44,857 bases of DNA, taken from contig JAAYRV010000138.1 of NCBI GenBank assembly GCA_012518595.1, positions 1-44,857 on the forward strand. The letters run 5' to 3'. The DNA comes from Bacillota bacterium (GTDB lineage Bacteria; Bacillota; SHA-98; UBA4971). A program made the translations under genes and the position numbers. Of the stretch, positions 1 through 8,805 are shown one piece after another (positions within the stretch are counted from its first letter, which is position 1; each line of letters opens with the position of its first letter). The notes beneath the pieces were generated by a model. It had not been told where the DNA came from, searched no databases, and was given only the letters and a program-made list of their open reading frames with translations.

Positions 1-69
1 ATAGGGGATAACAGTAGTTTCAAGAGCTACCATTACTGCGGACAAAATGACTAAGGCCCGGTACCTCAT
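1..69 (-). CDS. mreD: Rod shape-determining protein MreD, N-terminal fragment truncated by window edge
   Basis: ATG at 69..67 overlapping the mreC TGA; reads MRYRALVILSAVMVALETTVIPY, hydrophobic, immediately downstream of mreC. Confidence 0.7.
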   Translation of the reverse strand, partial: MRYRALVILSAVMVALETTVIPY

Positions 70-941
70 GGCCTATGAACCTCCTCTTCGTGTAAAAGCA
101 TGTCAGACGATGAGGATGGTTCTAAAATAATGAGGGCTTCTTCCAACCTGGCAAAATCCGCAGCAGGTTTAAGGCGTGCCGCGGATCCCACCCCGTACTT
201 GCCGGGAATAAGCTCTACAATCTCGCCTATTATCAAACCTTTCGGATAAATCCCGCCCAGCCCTGAAGACAGGATTTTGTCTCCTATAAGAAGATCAGAC
301 TCCTTTATCAGACTCTTCACAAGACACATCCCCGGAGTTCCGGGATCACCTTCAACAATAACCAGGGAGCGAGTGCTCTGTACAACCCCTCCCACAGCGC
401 TTCTGGGGTCTATGATTAAGAGCGCATTGGCAGTATTCTTAGATACCGATACTACCCGTCCCAGAAGGCCTTCACAAGATACGACAGCCATATCTTTCCC
501 AACGCCATGGCCTGTCCCCTTATTCAATGTCACTGTATTGAGCCAGTTGCCCGGATCTCTCGCAATAATCTCAGCCGCTAATGTCTTATGAGGCATCCTC
601 TCCTGGAAACCTAAAAGCTTTCTGAGTCTTATGTTTTCAAGCCTCTGCTCTTCCAGGTATACGTTTTCAGCTGTAAGCGACGCCACTTCCTGTCTCAAAA
701 CATGGTTTTCACGTACAGAGGAGCTCAGGTCTCTGATGGTTCTCGCAACATTATTTACCCAACCGGCTGTACGAAACAGGCCTGTCTGTACAGGCGCGAG
801 GATCTCGCGAACGACACGTTCCGCCGGTGTCAATCGATCTCGTTCACCTGAAGTTATGTAGATGGTAGCTATTAGGGCCAGCGCTGCTAGCGCCAGGAGC
901 ACTGCGTAAGTCTTACGCCTGGATTCATGTTGCACAAACAA
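66..941 (-). CDS. mreC: Rod shape-determining protein MreC
   Basis: N-terminal TM, coiled coil, MreC core (LLGFQ..., DPGNWLNTVTLNKG); follows mreB. Confidence 0.93.
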   Translation of the reverse strand: MFVQHESRRKTYAVLLALAALALIATIYITSGERDRLTPAERVVREILAPVQTGLFRTAGWVNNVARTIRDLSSSVRENHVLRQEVASLTAENVYLEEQRLENIRLRKLLGFQERMPHKTLAAEIIARDPGNWLNTVTLNKGTGHGVGKDMAVVSCEGLLGRVVSVSKNTANALLIIDPRSAVGGVVQSTRSLVIVEGDPGTPGMCLVKSLIKESDLLIGDKILSSGLGGIYPKGLIIGEIVELIPGKYGVGSAARLKPAADFARLEEALIILEPSSSSDMLLHEEEVHRP

Positions 942-965
942 ACCACCCCTGCTGCGCTGTTTTCT

Positions 966-2006
966 TCAACCAACTCTGGAAGAACTGGTTAGCAATCGCT
1001 TGTATCTCTTAAAATCTTCAAGTGCCATGCCTGCACCACGCACAACACACGTAAGAGGGTCTTCAGCTCGGAATACAGGTATTCCCGTTACCTCTTGAAG
1101 CACGAGATCAATGCCTTCGAGGAGGGACGCGCCGCCTGACAGCACTATACCTTTATCAATGATATCAGCAGCGAGTTCAGGAGGAGTCTTCTCCAGGGTT
1201 TGCTTCACGCCGTCAACTATCTCGGCGAGCGGGTCTTTGAGAGCTTGCTCAATTTCCCCGGATGAAACTTGCACAGCCTTTGGCAAACCTGTAACCATAT
1301 CTCTTCCCTTGACCTCCATAAGTTTCTCGGGATCACTGCATGAAGCCGCCCCTATGTTCTTTTTCACATTTTCAGCAGTCTTTGATCCGATTATAACGTT
1401 ATGAGTCCTTTTTACATACTGCATTATCGCATCGTCCATCTCATCCCCTGCGACACGAATAGATCTTGACACAACTATGCCACCTAACGAAATCACGGCA
1501 ATCTCTGTTGTTCCTCCGCCGATATCCACAATCATATTTCCTGACGGCATGAACACAGGCAACCCTGCGCCGACAGCCGCAGCCAGCGGCTCTTCAATCA
1601 CATATGCCTCTCTGGCCCCTGCCTGCAGTGCAGCATCCACTACCGCTCTTTTCTCAACCGCGGTAACACCTGACGGCACTCCGATAATGACCCTGGGCCT
1701 GACAAGACCTTTCCCATTGTGAGCTTTGACAACAAAGTGGCGCAACATAATCTCGGTCATGTCAAAGTCAGCTATTACACCGTCTCTAAGCGGACGAATT
1801 ACATTAATATTGCCCGGGGTCTTCCCTACCATTCGGTTGGCTTCTTCTCCTGCCTGAAGCAGGCTGCCTGAATCTTTACGAATCGCTACCACTGAAGGTT
1901 CTCTGAGTACCACGCCTGCTCGTTTTATGTAAACCAACGAATTCGCAGTCCCCAGATCAATGGCAAGGTCCCTGGAAAACAGCGCAAGAATTGGGTCAAA
2001 GATCAT
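966..2006 (-). CDS. mreB: Rod shape-determining protein MreB (actin-like ATPase)
   Basis: SRDLAIDLGTANSLVY, IVDIGGGTTEIAVISLGGIV, VLSGGASLLEGID motifs; start trimmed to ATG at 2006 preceded by AAAGGAG. Confidence 0.95.
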   Translation of the reverse strand: MIFDPILALFSRDLAIDLGTANSLVYIKRAGVVLREPSVVAIRKDSGSLLQAGEEANRMVGKTPGNINVIRPLRDGVIADFDMTEIMLRHFVVKAHNGKGLVRPRVIIGVPSGVTAVEKRAVVDAALQAGAREAYVIEEPLAAAVGAGLPVFMPSGNMIVDIGGGTTEIAVISLGGIVVSRSIRVAGDEMDDAIMQYVKRTHNVIIGSKTAENVKKNIGAASCSDPEKLMEVKGRDMVTGLPKAVQVSSGEIEQALKDPLAEIVDGVKQTLEKTPPELAADIIDKGIVLSGGASLLEGIDLVLQEVTGIPVFRAEDPLTCVVRGAGMALEDFKRYKRLLTSSSRVG

Positions 2007-2025
2007 GCTACTTATTCTCCTTTCT

Positions 2026-2811
2026 TTATGCATCAAACTCGAGGCAGCCGGACTCCGGAGACTCCCAGTCCATTGAAGCTATCATTCGACGTTCGACCGG
2101 TTCTCTATCCATGAAGCCAAGTTCTTTCAGACTCTTATACCTGTTATCTCCGACAATTATGTGATCAAGGACTTCAATTCCCAGAATCAATCCGCAACTC
2201 GCCAGCCTGCGCGTGATAGCAATATCAGCATCACTGGGAGTAGGATCGCCGCTGGGATGATTATGAACAAGAATTACTCTGGCGCAATTCCTTCTCACGC
2301 ACTCCTTAAAGACCTCTCTCGGATGGGCAAGAGAACTGTCGAGGCTGCCGATGGAGATGGTAACCAGATCTTCCACCCTGTTCTTTGCGTTCAGGATCAC
2401 CACTTTGAAATGCTCTCTATCCAGATAGCGCATATCCCCGACTATCAGCTCTGCCACATCCTGGGGCCCGTTTATCTGAACAAGATCCTCAGGCTCAAGC
2501 ATAAAAGCTCTTCTGCCCAGTTCTATTGCGGCTTTGATTTGGACTGCTTTTGCAGGCCCAATCCCTTTATGAGTGGCTAAGTCTTGTGTAGAGGTAGAAG
2601 CCATACCCCGAACCCCGCCGAATACCTGCAACAAGGAGTTGGCGAGCGCTAAAGCGGATTGGCCGCGGACTCCCGTGCGTAAAATGATTGATGTGAGTTC
2701 AGCTGAAGACAGGGCAGAAGGACCGACGCGGAGGAGACGCTCTCTAGGCCTTTCGCTGGCAGGCATCTGCCGAATAGTAGAGGACACCCTCTTTTTGAGT
2801 TTTCCCGACAA
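2026..2811 (-). CDS. radC: RadC family (JAB/MPN domain) DNA repair protein
   Basis: LVHNHPSGDPTPSDAD metal-binding motif; TTG start after AGGAGGTGA. Confidence 0.93.
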   Translation of the reverse strand: MSGKLKKRVSSTIRQMPASERPRERLLRVGPSALSSAELTSIILRTGVRGQSALALANSLLQVFGGVRGMASTSTQDLATHKGIGPAKAVQIKAAIELGRRAFMLEPEDLVQINGPQDVAELIVGDMRYLDREHFKVVILNAKNRVEDLVTISIGSLDSSLAHPREVFKECVRRNCARVILVHNHPSGDPTPSDADIAITRRLASCGLILGIEVLDHIIVGDNRYKSLKELGFMDREPVERRMIASMDWESPESGCLEFDA

Positions 2812-2817
2812 GCCTCG

Positions 2818-3444
2818 TCACCTCCTGAATAGCTCGTTGTAAATATTAATCCCAATATCGGAGAAAATATTTGGCAACTTTGCCAATGGAAGGCCAACTA
2901 CATTGAAATAGCAGCCCTTTATGCTCTCTATGAATATTCCCCCTCGCCCCTGTATAGCGTAAGCCCCGGCTTTCCCCAAAGGCTCTCCGCTTTCGACATA
3001 AGTCTTAATTGCCTGGCAAGAGAGGTCTTTCATTCGAACTCCGGTAACCTCATGACACGAACTGCGTGCTCCTGTCGATGCATCCAACACAGTTACACCG
3101 GTCACAACATGATGCCAACGGCCTGACAAGAGGCTTAACATCCCTTCTGCCGCTTCTTGATTTTCCGGCTTTCCGAGGATCTCATCATCTAAAACAACAA
3201 CTGTATCAGCTGCTATTATTACTTTGTCCCTTAAATGCTCCGCAACATGTTGAGCTTTCGCCTGAGAAAGAGATATTACCTTGTCTCGAGGGCCGTCAGA
3301 GGGAATATCATCTTCCCGAATTCTGCTGGGCACAACTTCAAAGCTGAGGCCGATCTGTCTCAGTAAGGCAGCTCGCGCAGGTGAAGCAGAAGCCAGAACA
3401 AATCCAAGGCTCCTCGGGCCCGGGCTATGGAGATTCATTACCAT
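2818..3444 (-). CDS. maf: Maf-like nucleotide pyrophosphatase / septum formation protein
   Basis: FVLASASPARAALL N-terminus, AADTVV motif, GKAGAYAIQGRGG. Confidence 0.93.
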   Translation of the reverse strand: MVMNLHSPGPRSLGFVLASASPARAALLRQIGLSFEVVPSRIREDDIPSDGPRDKVISLSQAKAQHVAEHLRDKVIIAADTVVVLDDEILGKPENQEAAEGMLSLLSGRWHHVVTGVTVLDASTGARSSCHEVTGVRMKDLSCQAIKTYVESGEPLGKAGAYAIQGRGGIFIESIKGCYFNVVGLPLAKLPNIFSDIGINIYNELFRR

Positions 3445-3488
3445 GGCCTCCTACGGGTTAACCCTTACAACAATCGATATGTTTACAA

Positions 3489-4664
3489 CTAATGCATTTC
3501 CTCGAACCCTTTGGAAAACACCGTGTTCCCGTCACTTGTCACTATCATAGCGGAGGCTCCGTCCAGAGTCTCGATGAACCTTATGCCTTCATCCGGTCCT
3601 AACACAAAAACAGCTGTGGACAGCATGTCCGCATATAATGAATCCTTCGCCATCACAGTTACGCTCCATACTGTCTCAACAGGCATTCCTGTTTCCGGAT
3701 GCAAAATGTGGTGGTACCTCCTGCCGTCATGAACAAAAAATCTTTCATAGTCTCCGGAAGTAGCCACTGCACAATTGACTACAGACAACGTTGGGCCGAT
3801 TGTGTCTTCCATGCTTTCGCCCCTGGGATCCCGAATACCGATTTGCCACGGTTTCCCGTCAGGACGCGAGCCAACTGTAACAATGTTTCCCCCCGCATCA
3901 ATCAGCGCGTGAGAGATTCCGTGTTCTTGAAGAATCCGCGCTCCTTCCCTGGCTGCATATCCTTTTGCAACCCCGCCCAGATCAATTGACATCCCTTCTA
4001 TAGGCAACCTGACAGTCCTATTTAGCGGATCAAGCTCCAAAAGCTCCCATCCGATTAAAGAACGGGCTTGCTCTATCTCGCAAGCGTCAGGAACAGCGTG
4101 ATCCTCGGCACCAAAATCCCACACTTCCATGAGTGGGCCTATGGTAATATCAAAGGCTCCGTTTGTGAGACCGGCACACTTGACAGCCTCCTCTATGACG
4201 TAAAATGTCTCTTCACTGACCTTGACAGACTCGCCTCCGGCACCTTCATTTATGCGGGAAACATCGCTATCCGGAACATACCTGCTCATCAGTGATTCAA
4301 TTCTCCGCATCTCATCGAATGCAGCCTGCATTGCCTGCTCAGAGTTGGGCCCTATAGCCCGAATGGAAACAAAGGTATCCATTAAAAACTCGCTCCGGGA
4401 GCTCTCTTTACTGTCGTTTTCAGCCTGAGTGCGCGAAACATCCAAAGGAAGATTACGAACCGACCATGAGAAGCCATACGAGCCGGAGCGTATCACTGCG
4501 TACCCTGCCATAAGAATAACCACTAATAGAAAAATCCCTAAAAATAAACGTCTACGTAGTATCGTAGCCTGCCTATGTCTCCTGCCATACTCCCATTTCA
4601 AGCAGGAATCGCCCCCCTCGGTATCTTTCCAATTCAGTGTATCACTTCTCATATGCAGTGACAA
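3489..4664 (-). CDS. apbE: FAD:protein FMN transferase (ApbE family) with N-terminal membrane segment
   Basis: SEFLMDTFVSIRAIG, IDLGGVAKGYAA, ALIDAGGNI, HHILHPETGMPV. Confidence 0.9.
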   Translation of the reverse strand: MSLHMRSDTLNWKDTEGGDSCLKWEYGRRHRQATILRRRLFLGIFLLVVILMAGYAVIRSGSYGFSWSVRNLPLDVSRTQAENDSKESSRSEFLMDTFVSIRAIGPNSEQAMQAAFDEMRRIESLMSRYVPDSDVSRINEGAGGESVKVSEETFYVIEEAVKCAGLTNGAFDITIGPLMEVWDFGAEDHAVPDACEIEQARSLIGWELLELDPLNRTVRLPIEGMSIDLGGVAKGYAAREGARILQEHGISHALIDAGGNIVTVGSRPDGKPWQIGIRDPRGESMEDTIGPTLSVVNCAVATSGDYERFFVHDGRRYHHILHPETGMPVETVWSVTVMAKDSLYADMLSTAVFVLGPDEGIRFIETLDGASAMIVTSDGNTVFSKGFEEMH

Positions 4665-4709
4665 GCAGCCATTTTGGGTTAACCTGAAGTTCCCTCACAC
4701 TAAAGAAGG

Positions 4710-5006
4710 ATGATGTTTAGGTTGACGTATGTTGGTAATGCTAATTACAAACATTCCCGAAGGGAAGTGGGTCTTGTGGCAAAGAAAAAGAAGAATAAAG
4801 AACGTTCAAAGAACGTACGGGGCATCGACAGGCTTAAGTTTGAAACTGCGGAACAGCTTGGCTTAAGTGATGATTTGAGAGATCCGGATGAGCTTACGGT
4901 AAGAGAAGCAGGCAAAGTCGGAGGCGCCATGGTAAGGAAATTGGTGAAAAAAGGGAAGCAGGCAATTGCAAAAGAAACTTCAAGAAAGCCTGACAGAAAT
5001 CTTTAG
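4710..5006 (+). CDS. Alpha/beta-type small acid-soluble spore protein (start may be GTG ~4774)
   Basis: LKFETAEQLGL...REAGKVGGAMVRKLVKKGKQAI matches the SASP GPR-site/C-terminal signature; lone plus-strand gene. Confidence 0.75.
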   Translation: MMFRLTYVGNANYKHSRREVGLVAKKKKNKERSKNVRGIDRLKFETAEQLGLSDDLRDPDELTVREAGKVGGAMVRKLVKKGKQAIAKETSRKPDRNL

Positions 5007-5053
5007 GTAAGCCAGAAAGATCCATGCCATTCCTCCGGGCAGATAATGGACGA

Positions 5054-5109
5054 AGAGTTGCCGGTTGAGCAGGTGGCATACTATAACCCCGCCTGACACC
5101 GGCAACTCT
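5054..5109. terminator. 12-bp perfect inverted repeat between convergent SASP and rnfB
   Basis: AGAGTTGCCGGT ... ACCGGCAACTCT flanking a 32-nt loop; convergent gene ends; only a weak T-run on either side. Confidence 0.5.
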
Positions 5110-5115
5110 CATTTT

Positions 5116-5946
5116 CTAACTTGCGCTGGCAGCCTCATCTACGATAACAGGCTTATCCTTCATCACAATACATTTAGTCGGACATTTCTCAACACAAATA
5201 CCGCAGGCGTCACACTCTTCGCAATTAATAACAGCAAGGTTATCCTCGAGCGTGATAGCGCCCTTCGGACATGCCTTCTGACATATTCCACACCCAATGC
5301 ACCCGATTTTGCAGGTCTTCCTGACCTCAGCGCCTCTCCCTTTTGAGCGACAAAGCACTGTAACCTGCTGTGACATGGGCATAAGTTGTATTGTTCCCCT
5401 GGGGCACGCTTCAACACACATACCACAAGATGTGCATTTTGTCTCATCGACAACCGGCAGCCCGAGAGGTCCCATGTGAATAGCGTCAAACTTGCACACA
5501 TCGACACAGGATCCTAAGCCGAGGCATCCATACACACATGACTTGGCACCGCCTGCAATCGCAGTCTGAGCCTTACATTGCTGAAGTCCGTCATAAACAT
5601 ACCTCAACCCGCATTTGTCGTCACTGCCTTGGCAGAGAACCCTTGCTACTTTCTTCTCTGTCTGAGACGTGAGTTCAACGCCCATAATAGACGCAATCTT
5701 AGACGCTACTTCATTTCCCGAAACCGGACACGCATTGCAAGGCGCATCCCCTGCCACTATCGACGCAGCCAAACCGCTGCACCCGGGAAATCCGCATGCG
5801 CCACAATTGGCTCCCGGCAGGAGCCCGCATATCTCATCCTGCCTCGGATCCTGTTCCACGTGGAATTTCCTGGCTGCGACAGCAAGAACAACTCCAAAGA
5901 CCGCTCCGGTCAGCCCGAGAACTAATACTGCCGGTACAACTGCCAT
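5116..5946 (-). CDS. rnfB: Rnf complex iron-sulfur subunit RnfB
   Basis: GLLPGANCGACGFPGCSGLA FeS domain plus several CxxCxxC..CP ferredoxin motifs; last gene of rnfCDGEAB. Confidence 0.95.
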   Translation of the reverse strand: MAVVPAVLVLGLTGAVFGVVLAVAARKFHVEQDPRQDEICGLLPGANCGACGFPGCSGLAASIVAGDAPCNACPVSGNEVASKIASIMGVELTSQTEKKVARVLCQGSDDKCGLRYVYDGLQQCKAQTAIAGGAKSCVYGCLGLGSCVDVCKFDAIHMGPLGLPVVDETKCTSCGMCVEACPRGTIQLMPMSQQVTVLCRSKGRGAEVRKTCKIGCIGCGICQKACPKGAITLEDNLAVINCEECDACGICVEKCPTKCIVMKDKPVIVDEAASAS

Positions 5947-5969
5947 CTAATATCACCTCTCATCGCCAC

Positions 5970-6569
5970 CTACATCACTCCGAACAAGGCTTCCAATCTA
6001 AAGCCTGCAAAGCCTAAGAACGCCATTGACATGAGTCCGGCAGTTATCAAGGCTATGGGAAAGCCCTTTAGGGATTCGGGGATCTCACTAAGTTCCATTC
6101 TCTCCCTAATTGCAGCAAACAGTATTATCGCCAGGGCAAAGCCGGATGCGCCTGCCACACCGTTAACTGCAGCCTCTAACAGGTTATAGCTTTCCGATAT
6201 GTTTAGGATCGTCACGCCGAGAACTGCACAGTTCGTTGTAATCAACGGAAGATAAATGCCCAAGGCTTGGTACAGCGTTGGACTTGTTTTCTGTATTACC
6301 ATCTCCACCAGTTGCACCAAAGCCGCAATAATAAGGATAAACCCTATCGTCTGAAGGTATTCAAGCCCCAGTGGGACAAGGATCATGTTATGGAAGAACC
6401 ATGTAACTACTGAGGCAAGCCCCATGACGAAGATTACGGCTGCACTCATGCCTGCAGCTGTGTCCACTCGCTGGGATATTCCGATAAACGGACAAATCCC
6501 GAGGAACCTGGAAAGGATGAAATTATTCAAAAGCACTCCGCCGAAGAATATGACCAGCAACTTCCCCAT
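5970..6569 (-). CDS. rnfA: Rnf complex membrane subunit RnfA
   Basis: NFILSRFLGICPFIG, LITTNCAVLGV typical of RnfA. Confidence 0.95.
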   Translation of the reverse strand: MGKLLVIFFGGVLLNNFILSRFLGICPFIGISQRVDTAAGMSAAVIFVMGLASVVTWFFHNMILVPLGLEYLQTIGFILIIAALVQLVEMVIQKTSPTLYQALGIYLPLITTNCAVLGVTILNISESYNLLEAAVNGVAGASGFALAIILFAAIRERMELSEIPESLKGFPIALITAGLMSMAFLGFAGFRLEALFGVM

Positions 6570-6572
6570 ATT

Positions 6573-7205
6573 CTATCCCTCCTGCGCCCTCTTGTTCTTC
6601 CTATTAGCCACCAAATTCAAGAGGCCTATTAAAAGCCCCAGGGTAATGAACCCACCGGGTGGAAGGATTACCATGACCGCAGCCAAGCTCTGGTCAAAAA
6701 CTCGAATCCCCGGGAACCCGAAATCAGGGATGGCCAAAAGAGTCCCTGTGCCAAGCAGCTCTCTTATCGCGCTTAGCCCACATAAAGCTAAGGTCCATCC
6801 AAGCCCCATACCGAGTCCGTCAGCTAATGAATCCACTATCCCATGCTGGAAAGCAAAAGCTTCCGCTCTTGCAAAAATAATGCAGTTGACCACTATGAGC
6901 GGAATGAATATTCCCAGCACTTCATGGAGGTCAGGCAAAAAAGCCGCCATGATTAAATCCACCGTTGTAACGAACGTGGCAATAACCACGACAAAAATCG
7001 GTATCCTGATCTTCTCAGGTGTAACTTTCCTGAGAGCCGATATAATGACGTTTGAGCCCACAAGCACAAACGTAGCAGCGAGCCCCATACCTATCCCATT
7101 AGATATAGCCAAGCTCGTCGCGAGAGTCGGACACATCCCAAGAAGCATCCGAAAAGTAGGATTTTCCTTGATGATGCCTTTACTGAATTCAGACTTAAAG
7201 CTCAT
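6573..7205 (-). CDS. rnfE: Rnf complex membrane subunit RnfE
   Basis: FSKGIIKENPTFRMLLGMCPTLA, LIVVNCIIFARAEAFA. Confidence 0.95.
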   Translation of the reverse strand: MSFKSEFSKGIIKENPTFRMLLGMCPTLATSLAISNGIGMGLAATFVLVGSNVIISALRKVTPEKIRIPIFVVVIATFVTTVDLIMAAFLPDLHEVLGIFIPLIVVNCIIFARAEAFAFQHGIVDSLADGLGMGLGWTLALCGLSAIRELLGTGTLLAIPDFGFPGIRVFDQSLAAVMVILPPGGFITLGLLIGLLNLVANRKNKRAQEG

Positions 7206-7803
7206 TTTCCGGAGCCCCCTTGTCAGTTACAACCTCAAAGACTTGAAGAGCTTCATTTACTGCGTTTGCCACAGCCCTGGAAGAAACAGTGGCGCCGGTA
7301 ATCGCGTCAATATCGCCGCCGTCTTTCTTCACCTTTACCTCTGTTCCTACAGGAATTCCCACGAATCTCATTTGAAACTCGCGGTTCGCAATATTTGCGC
7401 CGAGTCCGGGCGTCTCAGTATGGCGAATGACGGAAACGCCTGATACCTTACGGTCAGAAGACACACCTACCACGGTCTCAATAGGCCCGCCGTATCCTGA
7501 CGGAGAACACATAAATGCAAAACCTCTACGTTCACCTTGTGAATAACCTGTGTACATCTTGTCAGTAATGGTAAAACGCGGTTTTCCTTCCTGCGAGGCT
7601 TCTTGTTTCAACTCTTGAAGCGCCTCTTGCTCATCACGAAATTCATCAGCTTCAGGGAGCACATCTCTTAAAGCCTGCTCTAGCTTGATAGTTGCCTGTG
7701 CTGCAATGCGGTCGCTAGTGATCCCATTAACAAATGCTAAGACAGCGCCGGCAACTGCGCATATTACAAGAAGCACAACACCTAACCGCAATACCTCACG
7801 CAC
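7195..7803 (-). CDS. rnfG: Rnf complex FMN-binding subunit RnfG
   Basis: N-terminal TM, HTETPGLG, IDAITGATVSSRAV flavinylation motif. Confidence 0.95.
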   Translation of the reverse strand: MREVLRLGVVLLVICAVAGAVLAFVNGITSDRIAAQATIKLEQALRDVLPEADEFRDEQEALQELKQEASQEGKPRFTITDKMYTGYSQGERRGFAFMCSPSGYGGPIETVVGVSSDRKVSGVSVIRHTETPGLGANIANREFQMRFVGIPVGTEVKVKKDGGDIDAITGATVSSRAVANAVNEALQVFEVVTDKGAPENEL

Positions 7804-8749
7804 CCTTCTTCACCTCTCCGAACTTCCTTGGTATGGTGTATCTCTCCACCAGAGCCGTCGCAGCGTTCATTATGAGAATCGCATAACAAACACCTTCGGG
7901 ATATCCTCCGTAAAGCCGTATCAAGGTTACAAGGATGCCGCATCCGACCCCGAAAATTATCTGACCCCTGGGCGTCACAGGACTGGTAACATAGTCCGTA
8001 GCCATGAAAAACGCGCCTAGAAGAAGGCCTCCTGACAGTATGTGAAACACCGGGTCTTGCCCGAAAAGCGCTGTTAGCACAGCGACAGTGCCTACAAAGC
8101 TAAGAGGAATTCTAAGGCTTATATGGCCTCGATAAACAAGGTACGCCGCGCCCACCAGAATGGCAAGGGCTGAAGTCTCACCGATACAGCCTGCAACCTG
8201 TCCTAAGAATAAGTTAATATAAGGCGCCTTAATCTTCATGTACTTCATGAGAACCAGAGGCGTCGCAGTGGTCAGAGCATCAAACCTCGGTATCCAAGCT
8301 GCCTCATAAATCGGCCAACGCCATCTGGTCATAAACACCGGCCATGAAGCTAAGAGAAACGCCCTGCCGATAAGTGCAGGATTGAATATGTTTTGACCTA
8401 ACCCTCCAAAAGTGAACTTGGCTATGGCTATGGAGAATATTGACCCAATAGCCCCTGCCCACAGCGGCAAATCAGGGGGAACAATAAGAGCCAGTAATAA
8501 GCCGGTAACAGCTGCGCTGTAGTCTCTCACCGTTAAGGGTTTGCCACAGAGCTTCTCCAGGGCCGCCTCTGTTATAACCGCTGACCCCACACATACTGCC
8601 ATCATAAAAAGCGCCGGCAATCCGAAAAACCATACACCTGCAAGAGATGCAGGCATGAGCGCTAAGATAACGTCACTCATTATTATCGGAGTTGAGACAG
8701 TCGTGTGTTGGTGAGGCGATGAAGATACTATGAGTCCGCTACCTTCCAT
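7796..8749 (-). CDS. rnfD: Rnf complex membrane subunit RnfD
   Basis: PHQHTTVSTPIIMSDVILALMPA, GGLGQNIFNPALIGRAFLLASWP. Confidence 0.95.
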   Translation of the reverse strand: MEGSGLIVSSSPHQHTTVSTPIIMSDVILALMPASLAGVWFFGLPALFMMAVCVGSAVITEAALEKLCGKPLTVRDYSAAVTGLLLALIVPPDLPLWAGAIGSIFSIAIAKFTFGGLGQNIFNPALIGRAFLLASWPVFMTRWRWPIYEAAWIPRFDALTTATPLVLMKYMKIKAPYINLFLGQVAGCIGETSALAILVGAAYLVYRGHISLRIPLSFVGTVAVLTALFGQDPVFHILSGGLLLGAFFMATDYVTSPVTPRGQIIFGVGCGILVTLIRLYGGYPEGVCYAILIMNAATALVERYTIPRKFGEVKKGA

Positions 8750-8805
8750 TTCCTAATCCCTCCGAACTCCCACTAATCAAAGCTTCCAAAATTCTCATCA
8801 AGAAT

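Noticed and set aside
4690-4710. Sigma-G promoter (CACACTA resembling CATACTA) ahead of the SASP gene
   Set aside because: No matching -35 at proper spacing could be identified by eye.
6385-7443. 352-aa plus-strand ORF opposite rnfA/rnfE/rnfG
   Set aside because: Antisense to three well-supported rnf genes, Pro/Ser/Lys-rich shadow ORF with no recognizable domain.
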